Assembly (NCBI GenBank): GCA_902780025.1
Contig: CACZDV010000002.1
Span: 62,001-126,000, forward strand
DNA length: 64,000 nucleotides
Source: an uncultured Prevotellaceae bacterium
GTDB lineage: Bacteria > Bacteroidota > Bacteroidia > Bacteroidales > Bacteroidaceae
Direction: 5' to 3'
Part shown: positions 1 to 8,716 of the stretch, in pieces
How positions within the stretch are numbered: the first letter of the stretch is position 1
How the letters are laid out: each line of letters begins with the position of its first letter
Position numbers and translations under genes: made by a program
Notes under the pieces: generated by a model
What the model saw: the letters and a program-made list of their open reading frames with translations, nothing else
Told to the model about the DNA's origin: nothing
Databases searched by the model: none

Positions 1-392
1 CCGATGAACGACAAGGCATTGGTGAACGAGTCGAGCAGGGGCACGGTGGAGTTAGTCCACGTGACTAAAATATAGTAGATGACGCCCCAGGACAGGAAGA
101 AGCATGCCGCAGCCGGCAGGTACAGCCGTCGGGGCATGTGGATGATGGGCAGCGACTGCTTCAGCTTCCTGGTCTTCTTGAACTTCCATACGAAAAGACC
201 GTAGACGGCTGCCAGCGTGTAGTAGCAGGCCATGCCGGCATCGCCGTAGAGCCCGTGACTGTAGTACAGGTAGACATCGAGGGCTGGCATGACGATGCCT
301 ACCACCCAAAGGGCGATATGGGCACGGTACTCGAGCCAGATGTAAATCAGTCCGAGTACCGTGGTGAAGATGTCGAGCCAGTCAAATGTCAT
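1..392 (-). CDS. pnuT: PnuC/PnuT-family vitamin transporter, partial (probable thiamine transporter)
   Basis: The gene runs off the left edge; about 130 codons are visible from the ATG at 392. The product is very hydrophobic, with apparent membrane segments near residues 5-20, 24-44, 53-68 and 90-109, separated by a basic loop (KFKKTRKLKQ). This layout fits the N-terminal half of the PnuC family of facilitators that take up unphosphorylated vitamins for trapping by a kinase. It starts 3 bases after the stop of a TonB-dependent receptor and shares its TPP riboswitch. In Bacteroidetes that arrangement usually marks PnuT for thiamine, often followed by thiamine pyrophosphokinase, which would lie outside the window. 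The substrate is inferred from the riboswitch, not from residues. Confidence 0.8.
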   Translation of the reverse strand, partial: MTFDWLDIFTTVLGLIYIWLEYRAHIALWVVGIVMPALDVYLYYSHGLYGDAGMACYYTLAAVYGLFVWKFKKTRKLKQSLPIIHMPRRLYLPAAACFFLSWGVIYYILVTWTNSTVPLLDSFTNALSFI

Positions 393-395
393 CGC

Positions 396-2663
396 TTAGA
401 AGTTGAGTGACAGGTGAGCCATCATGTTGAACGGAGCAGAGGGAGCAAAGCCCGCCTCGTACTGGTCGCTGGTGCCCCATCCTGTAGCCACCACAGCGCC
501 GTTTTCCCTGCTGAAGGCAGGCGCTGCCCATCCGTTGTTGTCGTACTCAGCCGAGAAGAGGTTGTAGAGGGTGACGCCGACGGTGACATCCTTCAGGCCG
601 AACTTCGGCAGCTGGAAGTTGTAGCTCAGGTCGAGGTTCGTGGTGAAGTGCCCGTCGAGCATCATGCTCACGTCCACGGGCTTGCCGTCGTCGTCGAGTG
701 TCTTGTAGCTCTCGAAGCCGGTGTTCGTCAGGTACTGCTTGCTGACATACTGGCTCTGGGCGCTGGCGCTGAAGCCTCGGTAACTGAAGCTGAAGATGTT
801 GTTGACAATCCAGTCGGGCGAGAAGGCCAGCGGCTGGTCGCCGAGGTCGGCCACGCTCCCGTCGGTCAGCTGTACGGTGATGCCCTTCACGCGGTTCCTT
901 GACCATGTGGCATTGGCATCCCAACGGAACCAGTCGACCGGTTTCCATGCCGCCTCTGCCTCCACGCCGAGGCGGAAGCTCTTGTCGAGGTTGCGGGTAA
1001 CGGCCTCACCTATCTTATCAATCTCGCCCGTCAGTACGAACTGGTCTTTATAGTCCATCCAATAAAGGTTGAGTCCGGCCGAGAATGTCGGGCTCTGGTA
1101 CTTATAGCCCGCTTCCAGGTCGTTCAGCCGCTCGGCCTTCGGCATGGGCAGCTCGGCGTTCATGTTGTTCTGATAATTATTGCGGGTAGGCTCTTTATGG
1201 GCTATGGCATACGAGACATAGACCTTGTGGTTGGGCGTGATGTCGTAGTTCAGTCCGGCCTTGGGGTTGAAGAAGTCGAACGATTCCTTCATGTCGTAGA
1301 CAATGCGCTTGCTGGCGTCCCAGTTGATTTCATCGGTGGGGCCGACCATCTTTATGCCGAGGTGACGGTACTGCATATCGACATACGCATTCAGTCCGGG
1401 CAGGAAGTCATACGTCAGTTTGCCGTAGACGTTGAAGTCGCTCTTCTTGGCATTCTCGTCGTAATAGGGGCTGTTGGGCATCAGGTCGTTGACGGGGTTC
1501 TTCACCCACTTGATGACTCCGAAGTGGTCGCCGTCATACTTGTTCCAGCCACCGCCGAGCGTAGCCTGCAGGTTCTCGCGGTTGTTGTAGTTCAGCGAGG
1601 CCACAACACCGTAGAAGTCGTTGTCCATCTTCTTCTGGCGCACCAGGTCGCTCTTGGCCCAGGTCATTTCCGGGTCGAGTTCATACTCAAAGAGCGTCCT
1701 TTTGCGCTTATACTCCTCGTAGTAGCCGTTGCCCTTCGTGTAGTGCAGCGCCGTATTGAGGTTCAGCTCGCGGCTCAGCCGCTGGTTCCATATCAGCTGG
1801 TAGTTCTGCTGGTGGTAGTTGTCGGTCTGGTTGTCGTAGTACCGGGTGTTTCCCTCGTCGTCATAATACTCGCCGCAGGAGTTGTAGCGGCGGCCATAAA
1901 GGCTCTGCTCATACTTCGACGTGTAGTTCCAGGCGTGATAGGTTTCCTCAGTACCGTTGAAGGTAATGAATTTCACCACCGTGTTGTCGCCAAACCAGCC
2001 TGCCTGAATGAAGTAGCTGTTCAGCTTGGTCGAGGCGCGGTCCAGATAGCCTTTCGAGCCGATGTTCGACAGGCGTCCCTGAATGCCCCAGTGTTCGCCT
2101 AACAGTCCTGTTCCGAAGCGCAGCGTCTCTTTGTGCGAGTAGTAGGAACCGCCACTGAAGTCCATTCCTACGAAGGGCTGCGTGCCGATGTTCTCCGTCT
2201 GCATGTTCAATGTGGCACCGAAGGCACCGGCGCCGTTGGTCGACGTTCCGACACCGCGCTGTATCTGCATCGACTGTACGCTGGAGGCAAAGTCGCCCAT
2301 GTTGACCCAGTAGAGTTGTGCGCTCTCGGCATCGTTCATGGGTATGCCGTTGGCCGTGATGTTGATGCGCGAAGGGTCGGTGCCGCGCACGCGGAGCGAC
2401 GTGTAGCCAATGCCGTTGCCGGCGTCAGAGGTCAGCGTTACGGAGGGGGTCAGCGACAGCAGGTAGGGCACGTCCTTTCCGTAGTTCACCTGCTTCAGCT
2501 GTTCACGGTTCATGTTGGTGAAGGCCATGGGCGTCTTCTTCGTGGCGCGGATGGAGGACACCTGCACATCCTGCAGCTCGACCGACTTCAGCGAGTCCAC
2601 GGGCTCTACCGCGTTAACACCTGTTGCCCACAGTGTGACAACCAGCAAAACAATCTTTTTCAT
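396..2663 (-). CDS. TonB-dependent outer membrane receptor, probable thiamine uptake
   Basis: 755 residues. A signal peptide (about 1-18) is followed by a plug domain (about 40-160) with the plug signatures LRVRGTDPSRINITANGIP and QRGVGTSTNGAGAFG, then a 22-strand-type barrel ending in the aromatic residue of LSLNF, as outer membrane barrels do. It lacks the long N-terminal carboxypeptidase-like extension of SusC proteins, so it belongs with vitamin or metal receptors such as BtuB. It should import a ligand across the outer membrane using TonB energy. The leader contains a TPP riboswitch and the next gene is a PnuC-type inner membrane transporter, so thiamine or a derivative is the likely ligand. 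The start is ATG 2663, directly followed by a Lys-Lys signal sequence. Confidence 0.92.
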   Translation of the reverse strand: MKKIVLLVVTLWATGVNAVEPVDSLKSVELQDVQVSSIRATKKTPMAFTNMNREQLKQVNYGKDVPYLLSLTPSVTLTSDAGNGIGYTSLRVRGTDPSRINITANGIPMNDAESAQLYWVNMGDFASSVQSMQIQRGVGTSTNGAGAFGATLNMQTENIGTQPFVGMDFSGGSYYSHKETLRFGTGLLGEHWGIQGRLSNIGSKGYLDRASTKLNSYFIQAGWFGDNTVVKFITFNGTEETYHAWNYTSKYEQSLYGRRYNSCGEYYDDEGNTRYYDNQTDNYHQQNYQLIWNQRLSRELNLNTALHYTKGNGYYEEYKRKRTLFEYELDPEMTWAKSDLVRQKKMDNDFYGVVASLNYNNRENLQATLGGGWNKYDGDHFGVIKWVKNPVNDLMPNSPYYDENAKKSDFNVYGKLTYDFLPGLNAYVDMQYRHLGIKMVGPTDEINWDASKRIVYDMKESFDFFNPKAGLNYDITPNHKVYVSYAIAHKEPTRNNYQNNMNAELPMPKAERLNDLEAGYKYQSPTFSAGLNLYWMDYKDQFVLTGEIDKIGEAVTRNLDKSFRLGVEAEAAWKPVDWFRWDANATWSRNRVKGITVQLTDGSVADLGDQPLAFSPDWIVNNIFSFSYRGFSASAQSQYVSKQYLTNTGFESYKTLDDDGKPVDVSMMLDGHFTTNLDLSYNFQLPKFGLKDVTVGVTLYNLFSAEYDNNGWAAPAFSRENGAVVATGWGTSDQYEAGFAPSAPFNMMAHLSLNF

Positions 2664-2721
2664 TCGTCTTGTACCTTTAATTAATAAATAATGTAAAGGG
2701 GAATACTGTGATAAAACTACT

Positions 2722-2798
2722 ATCCATCCCTACGCCGGCATTACCCGGATCAGGTTTAGAGGGTATCATCTCAGCCGCCGACAGGCAGCACCCCTTGA
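2722..2798 (-). promoter_or_regulatory. TPP riboswitch (thi box)
   Basis: On the minus strand the segment reads GGGGTGC, then GGCTGAGATGATACCC, then CCTGATCCGGGTAATGCCGG and CGTAGGGA. These are the conserved blocks of the TPP aptamer: the CUGAGA pyrimidine-sensor helix, the ACC(C)-GAACCUGAUC core and the GCCGGCG-AGGGA closing side. It lies 59 bases upstream of the receptor start and begins within a few bases of the predicted transcription start. It should repress the receptor-transporter operon when thiamine pyrophosphate is plentiful. Confidence 0.95.
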
Positions 2799-2808
2799 TA
2801 ATCGGGTG

Positions 2809-2839
2809 CAAAGGTACAACAAATAATTAAAAGGGCAAA
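2809..2839 (-). promoter_or_regulatory. Promoter of the thiamine uptake operon
   Basis: Minus-strand -7 box TACCTTTG (2816-2809) with a -33 TTTG (2839-2836), 19 bases apart, the Bacteroidetes housekeeping pattern. The -33 element lies inside the arm of the terminator hairpin of the preceding operon. Transcription would begin near 2803, a few bases before the riboswitch. Confidence 0.8.
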
Positions 2840-2854
2840 ACATTTTGCCCTTTT
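2829..2854 (-). terminator. Intrinsic terminator of the DUF2851-dus operon
   Basis: Perfect 12-bp inverted repeat (AAAAGGGCAAAA at 2829-2840, its complement at 2843-2854) with a 2-base loop, 31 bases after the dus stop codon and followed by an A/T-rich tail on the minus strand. Confidence 0.8.
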
Positions 2855-2884
2855 ATTTCAGTCCTTGTCAATAATAAGAGTCTA

Positions 2885-3877
2885 TCATTCAAGATTTGAG
2901 AGCTGTTGGCGACAGTCCTCCAAGATTCCTATCAGTTCGTCAGTCGTTTCAGCGCGGAGCATCTGAATGCGCGTCTGGCGGAAGTTGGGGATACCCTTGA
3001 AGACGGGGGTGGCTGCGAGATGGCGGCGGGTATGGAGGATGGCGCGCTTCTCGACGGAGTAGTCAGTATCATTAGGTTTCCGGCTAAGGCCTATCCGCTC
3101 TATGTTGATGCGCAACTGCTCCTCAAGGATGTCTATCTTCTGGTCGATTGTCAGTTCCTCTCGACTGAATATCCAGGGAGCGCCGAAAGTAGCACGACCT
3201 ATCATGACAGCATCCACGCCGTAGCGGTCGAAGGCAGCTTCAGCGTCATCCAACGAGGTGATGTCACCGTTGCCGATGATGGGAATGTATATCTTGGGGT
3301 TGTGTTTCACCTCGCCGATGAGCGTCCAGTCGGCTTCACCCGTATACATCTGACTGCGGGTACGACCGTGAATGGTCAGCGCCTGGATGCCACAGTCCTG
3401 TAGCTGTTCAGCCAGTTCGGTAATGATGAGTTGTTCGTGGTTCCATCCAAGACGGGTCTTCACGGTGACAGGCAGCTTGACGGCCTGTACCACCTTCTGC
3501 GTAATCTCTAACAGTTTCGGAATGTTTTGCAGCATACCGGCTCCGGCGCCCTTGCCTGCCACCTTCTTCACGGGACAGCCGAAGTTGAGGTCGATAAGAT
3601 CGGGACCTGCCTGCTCTACTATTTTCGCCGCCTCCACCATAGCCTCGACGTCGCGTCCGTAAATCTGTATTCCAACAGGACGTTCCTCATCGCTGATAGT
3701 CAGCTTACGGATGGTTGTCTTTACGTCACGTATCAGCGCTTCGGCCGACACGAATTCAGTGTAGACCATCGCCGCTCCGAACCGCTTGCACAGCATCCGG
3801 AATCCAATGTCCGTCACGTCCTCCATTGGTGCCAAAAACAGCGGCCGTTCTCCAAATTCTATGTTTCCTATCTTCAT
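2885..3877 (-). CDS. dusB: tRNA-dihydrouridine synthase
   Basis: 330 residues, full length for the Dus family. An FMN-binding TIM barrel starts with LFLAPMEDVTD, and the catalytic cysteine lies in LNFGCPVKKVAGKGAGAGML. Further family motifs are VTVKTRLGW, LTIHGRTR and PIIGNGDI. The enzyme reduces uridines in the tRNA D-loop with FMN and NAD(P)H. It is the last gene of the operon DUF2851, thioesterase, dprA, dus, and starts 32 bases after dprA, separated from it by a heptameric repeat tract. The family is certain; assignment to the DusB subgroup rests on general resemblance. Confidence 0.93.
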   Translation of the reverse strand: MKIGNIEFGERPLFLAPMEDVTDIGFRMLCKRFGAAMVYTEFVSAEALIRDVKTTIRKLTISDEERPVGIQIYGRDVEAMVEAAKIVEQAGPDLIDLNFGCPVKKVAGKGAGAGMLQNIPKLLEITQKVVQAVKLPVTVKTRLGWNHEQLIITELAEQLQDCGIQALTIHGRTRSQMYTGEADWTLIGEVKHNPKIYIPIIGNGDITSLDDAEAAFDRYGVDAVMIGRATFGAPWIFSREELTIDQKIDILEEQLRINIERIGLSRKPNDTDYSVEKRAILHTRRHLAATPVFKGIPNFRQTRIQMLRAETTDELIGILEDCRQQLSNLE

Positions 3878-3879
3878 TG

Positions 3880-3917
3880 TTTACTTTTTACTCTTCACTT
3901 CATCACTTTTCACTTCA
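3880..3917. repeat. Degenerate heptanucleotide tandem repeat
   Basis: About five imperfect 7-base units of the type TTTACTY / TTCACTT in the short gap between dprA and dus, running into the last codons of dprA. It is one of ten such tracts in the window. Confidence 0.6.
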
Positions 3918-5025
3918 ATAAGTGGTATGTGCCTCCAGCCAATGGTCTCACCACGCCTTTCATCTCCAACTGGAAGAGGAGGGCTGTGAGTTGGCCGATG
4001 GCGATATTGGTCTTCACACTGAGGATATTCAGCTGTAAGTCGTTGGTCTGCTGTAGTTGGGTGACAATAGCCTGTTCCTCAGGCGACAGCTCCGGGAAGA
4101 GCTGACGTTCTACGGTGTCGGTTTTTGGTTGCAGGGGTTGCCAGCCCATCGCCTCAACGAAGTCGTCGGCCGAAGTGATAAGCCCAGCCTTATTGTCACG
4201 AATCAGGTTGTTGCAGCCCTCGCTGTAAGGAGCACCTACGGGACCAGGGAACGCAAAGACATCGCGACCGTAGTCCTGGGCGATGCGGGCAGTAATCAGC
4301 GCTCCGCCTTTGTAGGCCGACTCAATGACTAATGTTGCATCCGAACAGCCAGCCACAATACGGTTACGCTGACGGAAGTTATTGGCTATGGGCTCTGTCT
4401 GGCTCATGTACTCCGTCAGCAGACCGCCTCGGCTTAACATTTCAACAGCCGTTTGGCGGTGGTGGTTGGGGTATATCTGGTCCAAGCCGTGAGCCAGTAC
4501 AGCGACGGTCTGATAGTCAGCAAAGAGAGCCTGACGGTGGGCACAGATATCAATACCATAAGCCAGTCCACTGACAACGAGCAGCTCAGGGCAAAGTTCT
4601 TTCAGACGGCTTACAAAGCGGCACACCAGATCTTGGCCGTAGGAAGTACAATGGCGGGTACCAACAATGTCGATGACGCGCTGCTGGTTCAGGTCAGCGC
4701 TACCTTTATAATATAGGATGACGGGAGCATCGGGACACTCGCGTAGCCTGACGGGGTAGTCTGGATCGTTCATCGTCAGCGTACGTATGTCATGCTTCGT
4801 AACGAACTCCATCTCGACAGCAGCCCGTTTCAGGGCTTCATCCCAGTTTTTCAAGGCTTCGACGAGTCGTGGCGAACAGTCGGGGATCAGGCTCCCTATG
4901 TCGTTACGATGTTCATAGACAGCCTGACCACCACCCAGTTTCTGACAGAGTTGCAGCGCCTGTTGCGAGTTGAAACCCGTCATGCGGGTAAGGGCAATGG
5001 TATAGAAAACCTCTTGTTCGTTCAT
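3910..5025 (-). CDS. dprA: DNA-processing protein DprA
   Basis: 371 residues. An N-terminal helical region (about 1-75) contains the TRMTGFNSQQALQL helix-hairpin-helix-like segment. The Rossmann-like DNA-binding core follows, with IDIVGTRHCTSYG, VVSGLAYGIDICAHRQAL, GLDQIYPNHH, GGLLTEY and FRQRNRIVAG. A C-terminal winged-helix-like domain (about 300-371) completes the usual domain order. DprA binds incoming single-stranded DNA and loads RecA during natural transformation. The start overlaps the thioesterase stop by 4 bases, so translation is probably coupled. ComEC, a TfoX-like protein and ComM are encoded elsewhere in this window. Confidence 0.94.
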   Translation of the reverse strand: MNEQEVFYTIALTRMTGFNSQQALQLCQKLGGGQAVYEHRNDIGSLIPDCSPRLVEALKNWDEALKRAAVEMEFVTKHDIRTLTMNDPDYPVRLRECPDAPVILYYKGSADLNQQRVIDIVGTRHCTSYGQDLVCRFVSRLKELCPELLVVSGLAYGIDICAHRQALFADYQTVAVLAHGLDQIYPNHHRQTAVEMLSRGGLLTEYMSQTEPIANNFRQRNRIVAGCSDATLVIESAYKGGALITARIAQDYGRDVFAFPGPVGAPYSEGCNNLIRDNKAGLITSADDFVEAMGWQPLQPKTDTVERQLFPELSPEEQAIVTQLQQTNDLQLNILSVKTNIAIGQLTALLFQLEMKGVVRPLAGGTYHLLK

Positions 5026-5426
5026 TGCTCAATATAGTTAGCAAAAGCCGCATCGTAGTCCTCGCTCTGGCCGAGCCGTCCGTTTACGATGCACACCAAC
5101 TCGACCTTTCCACGAAAACACAATTGCTCATCAGCTGCACGGTAGATATCATGGTGGAACACATACTTAATACCTTCTTTCGTCAAGCCCATACGAGAGA
5201 TAAACTCATCGTCAGGTCGGAGGGGTGTCTTGTATTGCAGGTTCATACGGGCGACAACAGCATCGACGCCTTTCTCGTGCATCTCAGCGAACGACAGTCC
5301 ACACTCCTTCAGGAAAAGGTGACGGGTGTGCTCACAGTAGTGTAGGTAATTGGCATTGTTGACAATACCTTCGATGTCGCACTCGTAGTCACGCACCGCC
5401 ATACGGGTTTCAAAACAGTATTTCAT
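5022..5426 (-). CDS. Acyl-CoA thioesterase, hot-dog fold (YbgC/4HBT type)
   Basis: 134 residues, the usual size of a single hot-dog domain. The N-terminal segment VRDYECDIEGIVNNANYLHY matches the 4-hydroxybenzoyl-CoA thioesterase signature, in which the Asp of the YxxxD position acts as the catalytic residue and N-N-A-N-Y-L caps the long helix. It should hydrolyse acyl-CoA thioesters in the cytoplasm; the acyl group is unknown. The gene overlaps both neighbours by 4 bases (DUF2851 upstream, dprA downstream), so the three are translationally coupled, but no shared pathway is evident. Confidence 0.88.
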   Translation of the reverse strand: MKYCFETRMAVRDYECDIEGIVNNANYLHYCEHTRHLFLKECGLSFAEMHEKGVDAVVARMNLQYKTPLRPDDEFISRMGLTKEGIKYVFHHDIYRAADEQLCFRGKVELVCIVNGRLGQSEDYDAAFANYIEQ

Positions 5427-6718
5427 TGCTTCTTCAAATATTCATAACCTATTCGACAGCGTAGACAGTCACGCTTGTCACAATACTCTTTCTTCAGTTG
5501 GATGAGTGCCTGGGAGTCGCCGGCTGACTGTACAGGCAGTCCGCATTGCAGCCACATACGGATAATGTAGTTGTTCTCGGGTTTCAGTTGTTCCAGCAGG
5601 TCGAAGGCGCGGTCGCACAGTTCCTCCTTCTGACGGTGACGTCCCACGGCAAAAAGCATGGGAATGGCCGTGTTGATGAGCAGCAGGTTGAGTGAACCAT
5701 AGCTGAGATGCTTTTCGTTCTTGGCACTGAGCGAACCAAAGGTGTAATGGGTTTCCCAGTAGGGGGTGACTTGCGACGAGAGCAGGTCTTTCAACTGGTC
5801 TACGGTGGTACACTCTATGAGCTGGCTCAGACCGGCTTTACGTTGGTAATAGAGATTGGCCAACTGTGACAGCCGGATGTGTGGGAAGTTCTGTGGGCGC
5901 AGCCGTAAAAAATTCCAGCGGGCAGCATCCATCGGCTGCATGCCAAACTTATGGGCCAAGTACTGATATTCGTTACGCAGCCGGGTGAAGTAACCGTCGT
6001 TCAGTGCGTCCTGCTGGTAGTGTTTAGGCACGGTGTCAAGTTCCAAGAGTCCTGCTTGTCCCATGAAGATGGCCTCTATTTGGAAGAGGTCGTCGCGATG
6101 GTGGCCGACAGCTGAGAGCGGCACGTTGAGTGCCCACTGTTCGAAGGTGTCGCTGTTGATGCCGAAACCGTAGTTGCGGGCCAACGTTACAAAGTAGGCA
6201 TCTTCCCATGAGCCGCCACATTGTTCGGCCCTACGGCGTATATCCTCCGTTTTCCGCTCTAAGCGCTCTGTCTGGAGGGCAGCCATCCAAGAGTGAACCA
6301 TCAGTCGCGTCAAGTCAGGGATGATTTTATAGCAGGGCGGGTATTGGTCTGTACTGAGCAGTTCTTCATAGTGTTCCCTGACGTGTTGAGGCACACTGAG
6401 CTGCATCTGCGGGAGATAATGTCCCATACTATTCCGAACCTCCGTGTCAATTGTCTCGCAGACGTGCAGCACCACATTGTCGTAGTGTGAGTCGCTGTCG
6501 TGACCGTGCTGATACCAGTCGCTGGCCTTATCGTGAATCTCAACGTTACCCACCCAGAGTGTGCCGCCAATCTTCACCTTGGCGTTGAAGAAGTCCGGTC
6601 CGGCATTATGGTTATGCAGTCCCGGGTCAATAATTTCTACCTCACGGCCGTCGGTGGTCGTCAGTGTGGTGAGTGGCAGCAATTTATGCTTCCAAGCATA
6701 GTGCAAGAGTAATTCCAT
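5423..6718 (-). CDS. DUF2851 family protein
   Basis: 431 residues from ATG 6718, starting MELLLHYAWKHKLLPL. A longer reading frame would start with GTG at 6745, but that codon lies inside the predicted -7 promoter box, so the downstream ATG is preferred. The protein matches the Bacteroidetes DUF2851 family in its motifs VEIIDPGLHNHNAGPDFFNAKVKIGG (shown here only in part: GLHNHNAGPDFF), GNVEIH and the C-terminal cysteine cluster CDKRDCLRCRIG. The HNAGPDF and EIH motifs look like a metal-dependent nuclease-type core, but the function is not established. It is the first gene of the operon with thioesterase, dprA and dus. Confidence 0.85.
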   Translation of the reverse strand: MELLLHYAWKHKLLPLTTLTTTDGREVEIIDPGLHNHNAGPDFFNAKVKIGGTLWVGNVEIHDKASDWYQHGHDSDSHYDNVVLHVCETIDTEVRNSMGHYLPQMQLSVPQHVREHYEELLSTDQYPPCYKIIPDLTRLMVHSWMAALQTERLERKTEDIRRRAEQCGGSWEDAYFVTLARNYGFGINSDTFEQWALNVPLSAVGHHRDDLFQIEAIFMGQAGLLELDTVPKHYQQDALNDGYFTRLRNEYQYLAHKFGMQPMDAARWNFLRLRPQNFPHIRLSQLANLYYQRKAGLSQLIECTTVDQLKDLLSSQVTPYWETHYTFGSLSAKNEKHLSYGSLNLLLINTAIPMLFAVGRHRQKEELCDRAFDLLEQLKPENNYIIRMWLQCGLPVQSAGDSQALIQLKKEYCDKRDCLRCRIGYEYLKKQ

Positions 6719-6744
6719 AAGGTCTATTCTTTGCTTTTCGAGCA

Positions 6745-6752
6745 CAAAGATA
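6745..6752 (-). promoter_or_regulatory. Promoter -7 box, DUF2851-dprA-dus operon
   Basis: TATCTTTG on the minus strand, giving a leader of about 20 bases to the ATG at 6718. No clear -33 TTTG is seen at the expected distance. Confidence 0.65.
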
Positions 6753-6795
6753 CTAAAAAAGGTGTAAAAAGCAAGGTTTTTTCAGAATTTATGTT

Positions 6796-6803
6796 TAATT
6801 TTG
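6796..6803 (+). promoter_or_regulatory. Promoter -7 box, GH43-dapB-lepB operon
   Basis: TAATTTTG followed by C, 50 bases before the GH43 start. The -33 region is T-rich (6776-6781) but lacks an exact TTTG. Confidence 0.65.
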
Positions 6804-6852
6804 CAACCAAATCATTGTTAGAGAAGTCCAAGGACTAAAAACAACAAGGCAA

Positions 6853-8712
6853 ATGAAGAAGAAATCTTTCCTTTTTTTGTCGGTTTTGTTGCTGACTGCC
6901 ATTCAGTCAGGAGCTATAACTTTGACCCGTGTCAGCGTACATGATCCAAGTGTTGTGTATGAGCCGACATCGAAATACTATTATATCTTCGGCACCCATC
7001 GCGGTCTGGCCCGGAGTATGAACATGATGAGCTGGTCATCGGTATCCTACACCTTCGGACTGGTCAACGATGCTGGCAAGGTGACGTCGACAACAGCCAG
7101 CAACGCCAACTCCACGGGCAACACATTCAGCAGGTTTTTCAAGACGAACATAACAAAGACCGTCACCATTGGTGGCGAGGAGAAGACGTTTGGCAATTTC
7201 GACGTTCATGCCTGGTCAGCTGCTGCTTCCAATAACTACGAACTGGACGGCAACATGTGGGCGCCCGATGTCATCTGGAACGAGAAGATGAAGAAGTGGT
7301 GCCTCTATTTCAGCATCAACGGCGACAGCTGGGCTTCGAGCATCGTGCTGCTGACGGCCGACAGGATCAGCGGCCCCTACGTCTATCAGGGCCCTGTGGT
7401 TTTCTCAGGTTTCGGCAATACATCGAACGCCGACTTGTCGTACAAGAAGACCGACTTGGAGTTAGTCCTTGGCGAGCAGAAAAGCCTGCCTGCCCGCTAT
7501 AATGTGGGAAGTAAGTGGGGCAATCGCTGGCCCAACTGTATTGACCCCTGCGTGTTCTTCGACGAGGAAGGCAAGCTCTGGATGACGTATGGCTCGTGGA
7601 GCGGCGGCATCTGGATGCTGGAGCTGAACGAGGAAACAGGACTGCGCGACTACGATGTGAAGTACAATGTGACTGGTTCAGGCGACGGCGTCACCAGCGA
7701 CCCCTATTATGGCAAGAAGATAGCTGGTGGATTCTATGTCTCAGGCGAGGGGTCATACATTGAGTATATCAACGGCTATTACTACCTGTTCATGAGCTAC
7801 GGCTTCATGCTGTCGGCACTTCCTGATGACCCCGATGCCGGCGGTTACCAGATGCGCGTGTTCCGCTCCGAGAAGCCCGACGGTCCCTACAAGGATTCCA
7901 GAGGCGCGAGTGCCGTCTATACGCAATATGCCAAGAACTTCGGTCCTAACTGTGATACGCGCGGCGTCAACATCTTCGGTGCCTATGGCGACTGGGGCCT
8001 GATGAGTCTTGCTGAGCGTGAGCAGGGCCACAACTCCATCATTGCTGCCGAAGACGGCCGTACCTATCTGGTCTATCACACCCGTTTCCAAGACAACACG
8101 CAAGGTCATGCCGTGCGTGTGCATCAGGTGTTCCAGAACCAGGACGGCTGGTTGGTGGCCGCACCCTTTGAATATACTGGCGAAACCGTCAAGAGTGCCG
8201 ACATCTCCACGACGCAGCAGGTGGCAACCGAGAATATCCCCGGCACGTATAAGCTGATGATTCATCGCTATGGACTGGACTATAAGTGGGGGTATCAGGA
8301 GTTGGTCACGCCGATAGACATCACGCTGAGTGCCGACGGCACCATTAGTGGCGACAAGAGTGGTAAGTGGGGAGCGGTTGAGGGAACATCATACGTGAAC
8401 CTGACCATTGGCGGCGTACTCTACAAGGGCGTGATGGTAGATCAGGTAATGGAATCGAACACGACGAGTTGGCCTTCTACCTCCTTTACAGCTAACAAGA
8501 AGAACAAGACGGTGGCCATCACCGCGTTGGCCAGAAGCGGCGTCACCGCCTGGGCTTACCGCACGGGGGACGATCCGACAGGAATAAGCCTCACCCCCGA
8601 GCCCTCTCCCGTGAGCGAGGGGAATGGTTATTACACGCTCGACGGGCGTAAACTGAAGGGTGAGCCTGGCAAGGGCATCTATATTTGGAATGGAAAAAAA
8701 GTAATAAGATAA
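6853..8712 (+). CDS. Secreted glycoside hydrolase family 43, probable endo-arabinanase
   Basis: 619 residues with a signal peptide (about 1-21). The five-bladed GH43 propeller covers about 25-450. Its three acidic residues are visible: base Asp in VHDPSVVY, the pKa-modulating Asp in CIDPCVFFDEEG, and acid Glu in YVSGEGSYIEY. The extended N-terminal blade and the C-terminal beta domain (about 460-575, with GTYKLMIHRYGLDYKWGYQE) resemble extracellular arabinanases. The last 27 residues carry the short C-terminal tag (YTLDGRKL ... GIYIWNGKKVIR) shared with four other secreted proteins here. No SusC/SusD pair is adjacent. It is the first gene of an operon with dapB, lepB and wbqC. Arabinan is inferred as substrate from the family subtype. 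Confidence 0.85.
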   Translation: MKKKSFLFLSVLLLTAIQSGAITLTRVSVHDPSVVYEPTSKYYYIFGTHRGLARSMNMMSWSSVSYTFGLVNDAGKVTSTTASNANSTGNTFSRFFKTNITKTVTIGGEEKTFGNFDVHAWSAAASNNYELDGNMWAPDVIWNEKMKKWCLYFSINGDSWASSIVLLTADRISGPYVYQGPVVFSGFGNTSNADLSYKKTDLELVLGEQKSLPARYNVGSKWGNRWPNCIDPCVFFDEEGKLWMTYGSWSGGIWMLELNEETGLRDYDVKYNVTGSGDGVTSDPYYGKKIAGGFYVSGEGSYIEYINGYYYLFMSYGFMLSALPDDPDAGGYQMRVFRSEKPDGPYKDSRGASAVYTQYAKNFGPNCDTRGVNIFGAYGDWGLMSLAEREQGHNSIIAAEDGRTYLVYHTRFQDNTQGHAVRVHQVFQNQDGWLVAAPFEYTGETVKSADISTTQQVATENIPGTYKLMIHRYGLDYKWGYQELVTPIDITLSADGTISGDKSGKWGAVEGTSYVNLTIGGVLYKGVMVDQVMESNTTSWPSTSFTANKKNKTVAITALARSGVTAWAYRTGDDPTGISLTPEPSPVSEGNGYYTLDGRKLKGEPGKGIYIWNGKKVIR

Positions 8713-8716
8713 AAGT

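Noticed and set aside
414-902. Long open frames opposite the TonB receptor and many other genes
   Set aside because: They mirror the GC-rich codon pattern of the true gene, have Val/His/Arg-heavy composition and no domain signature.
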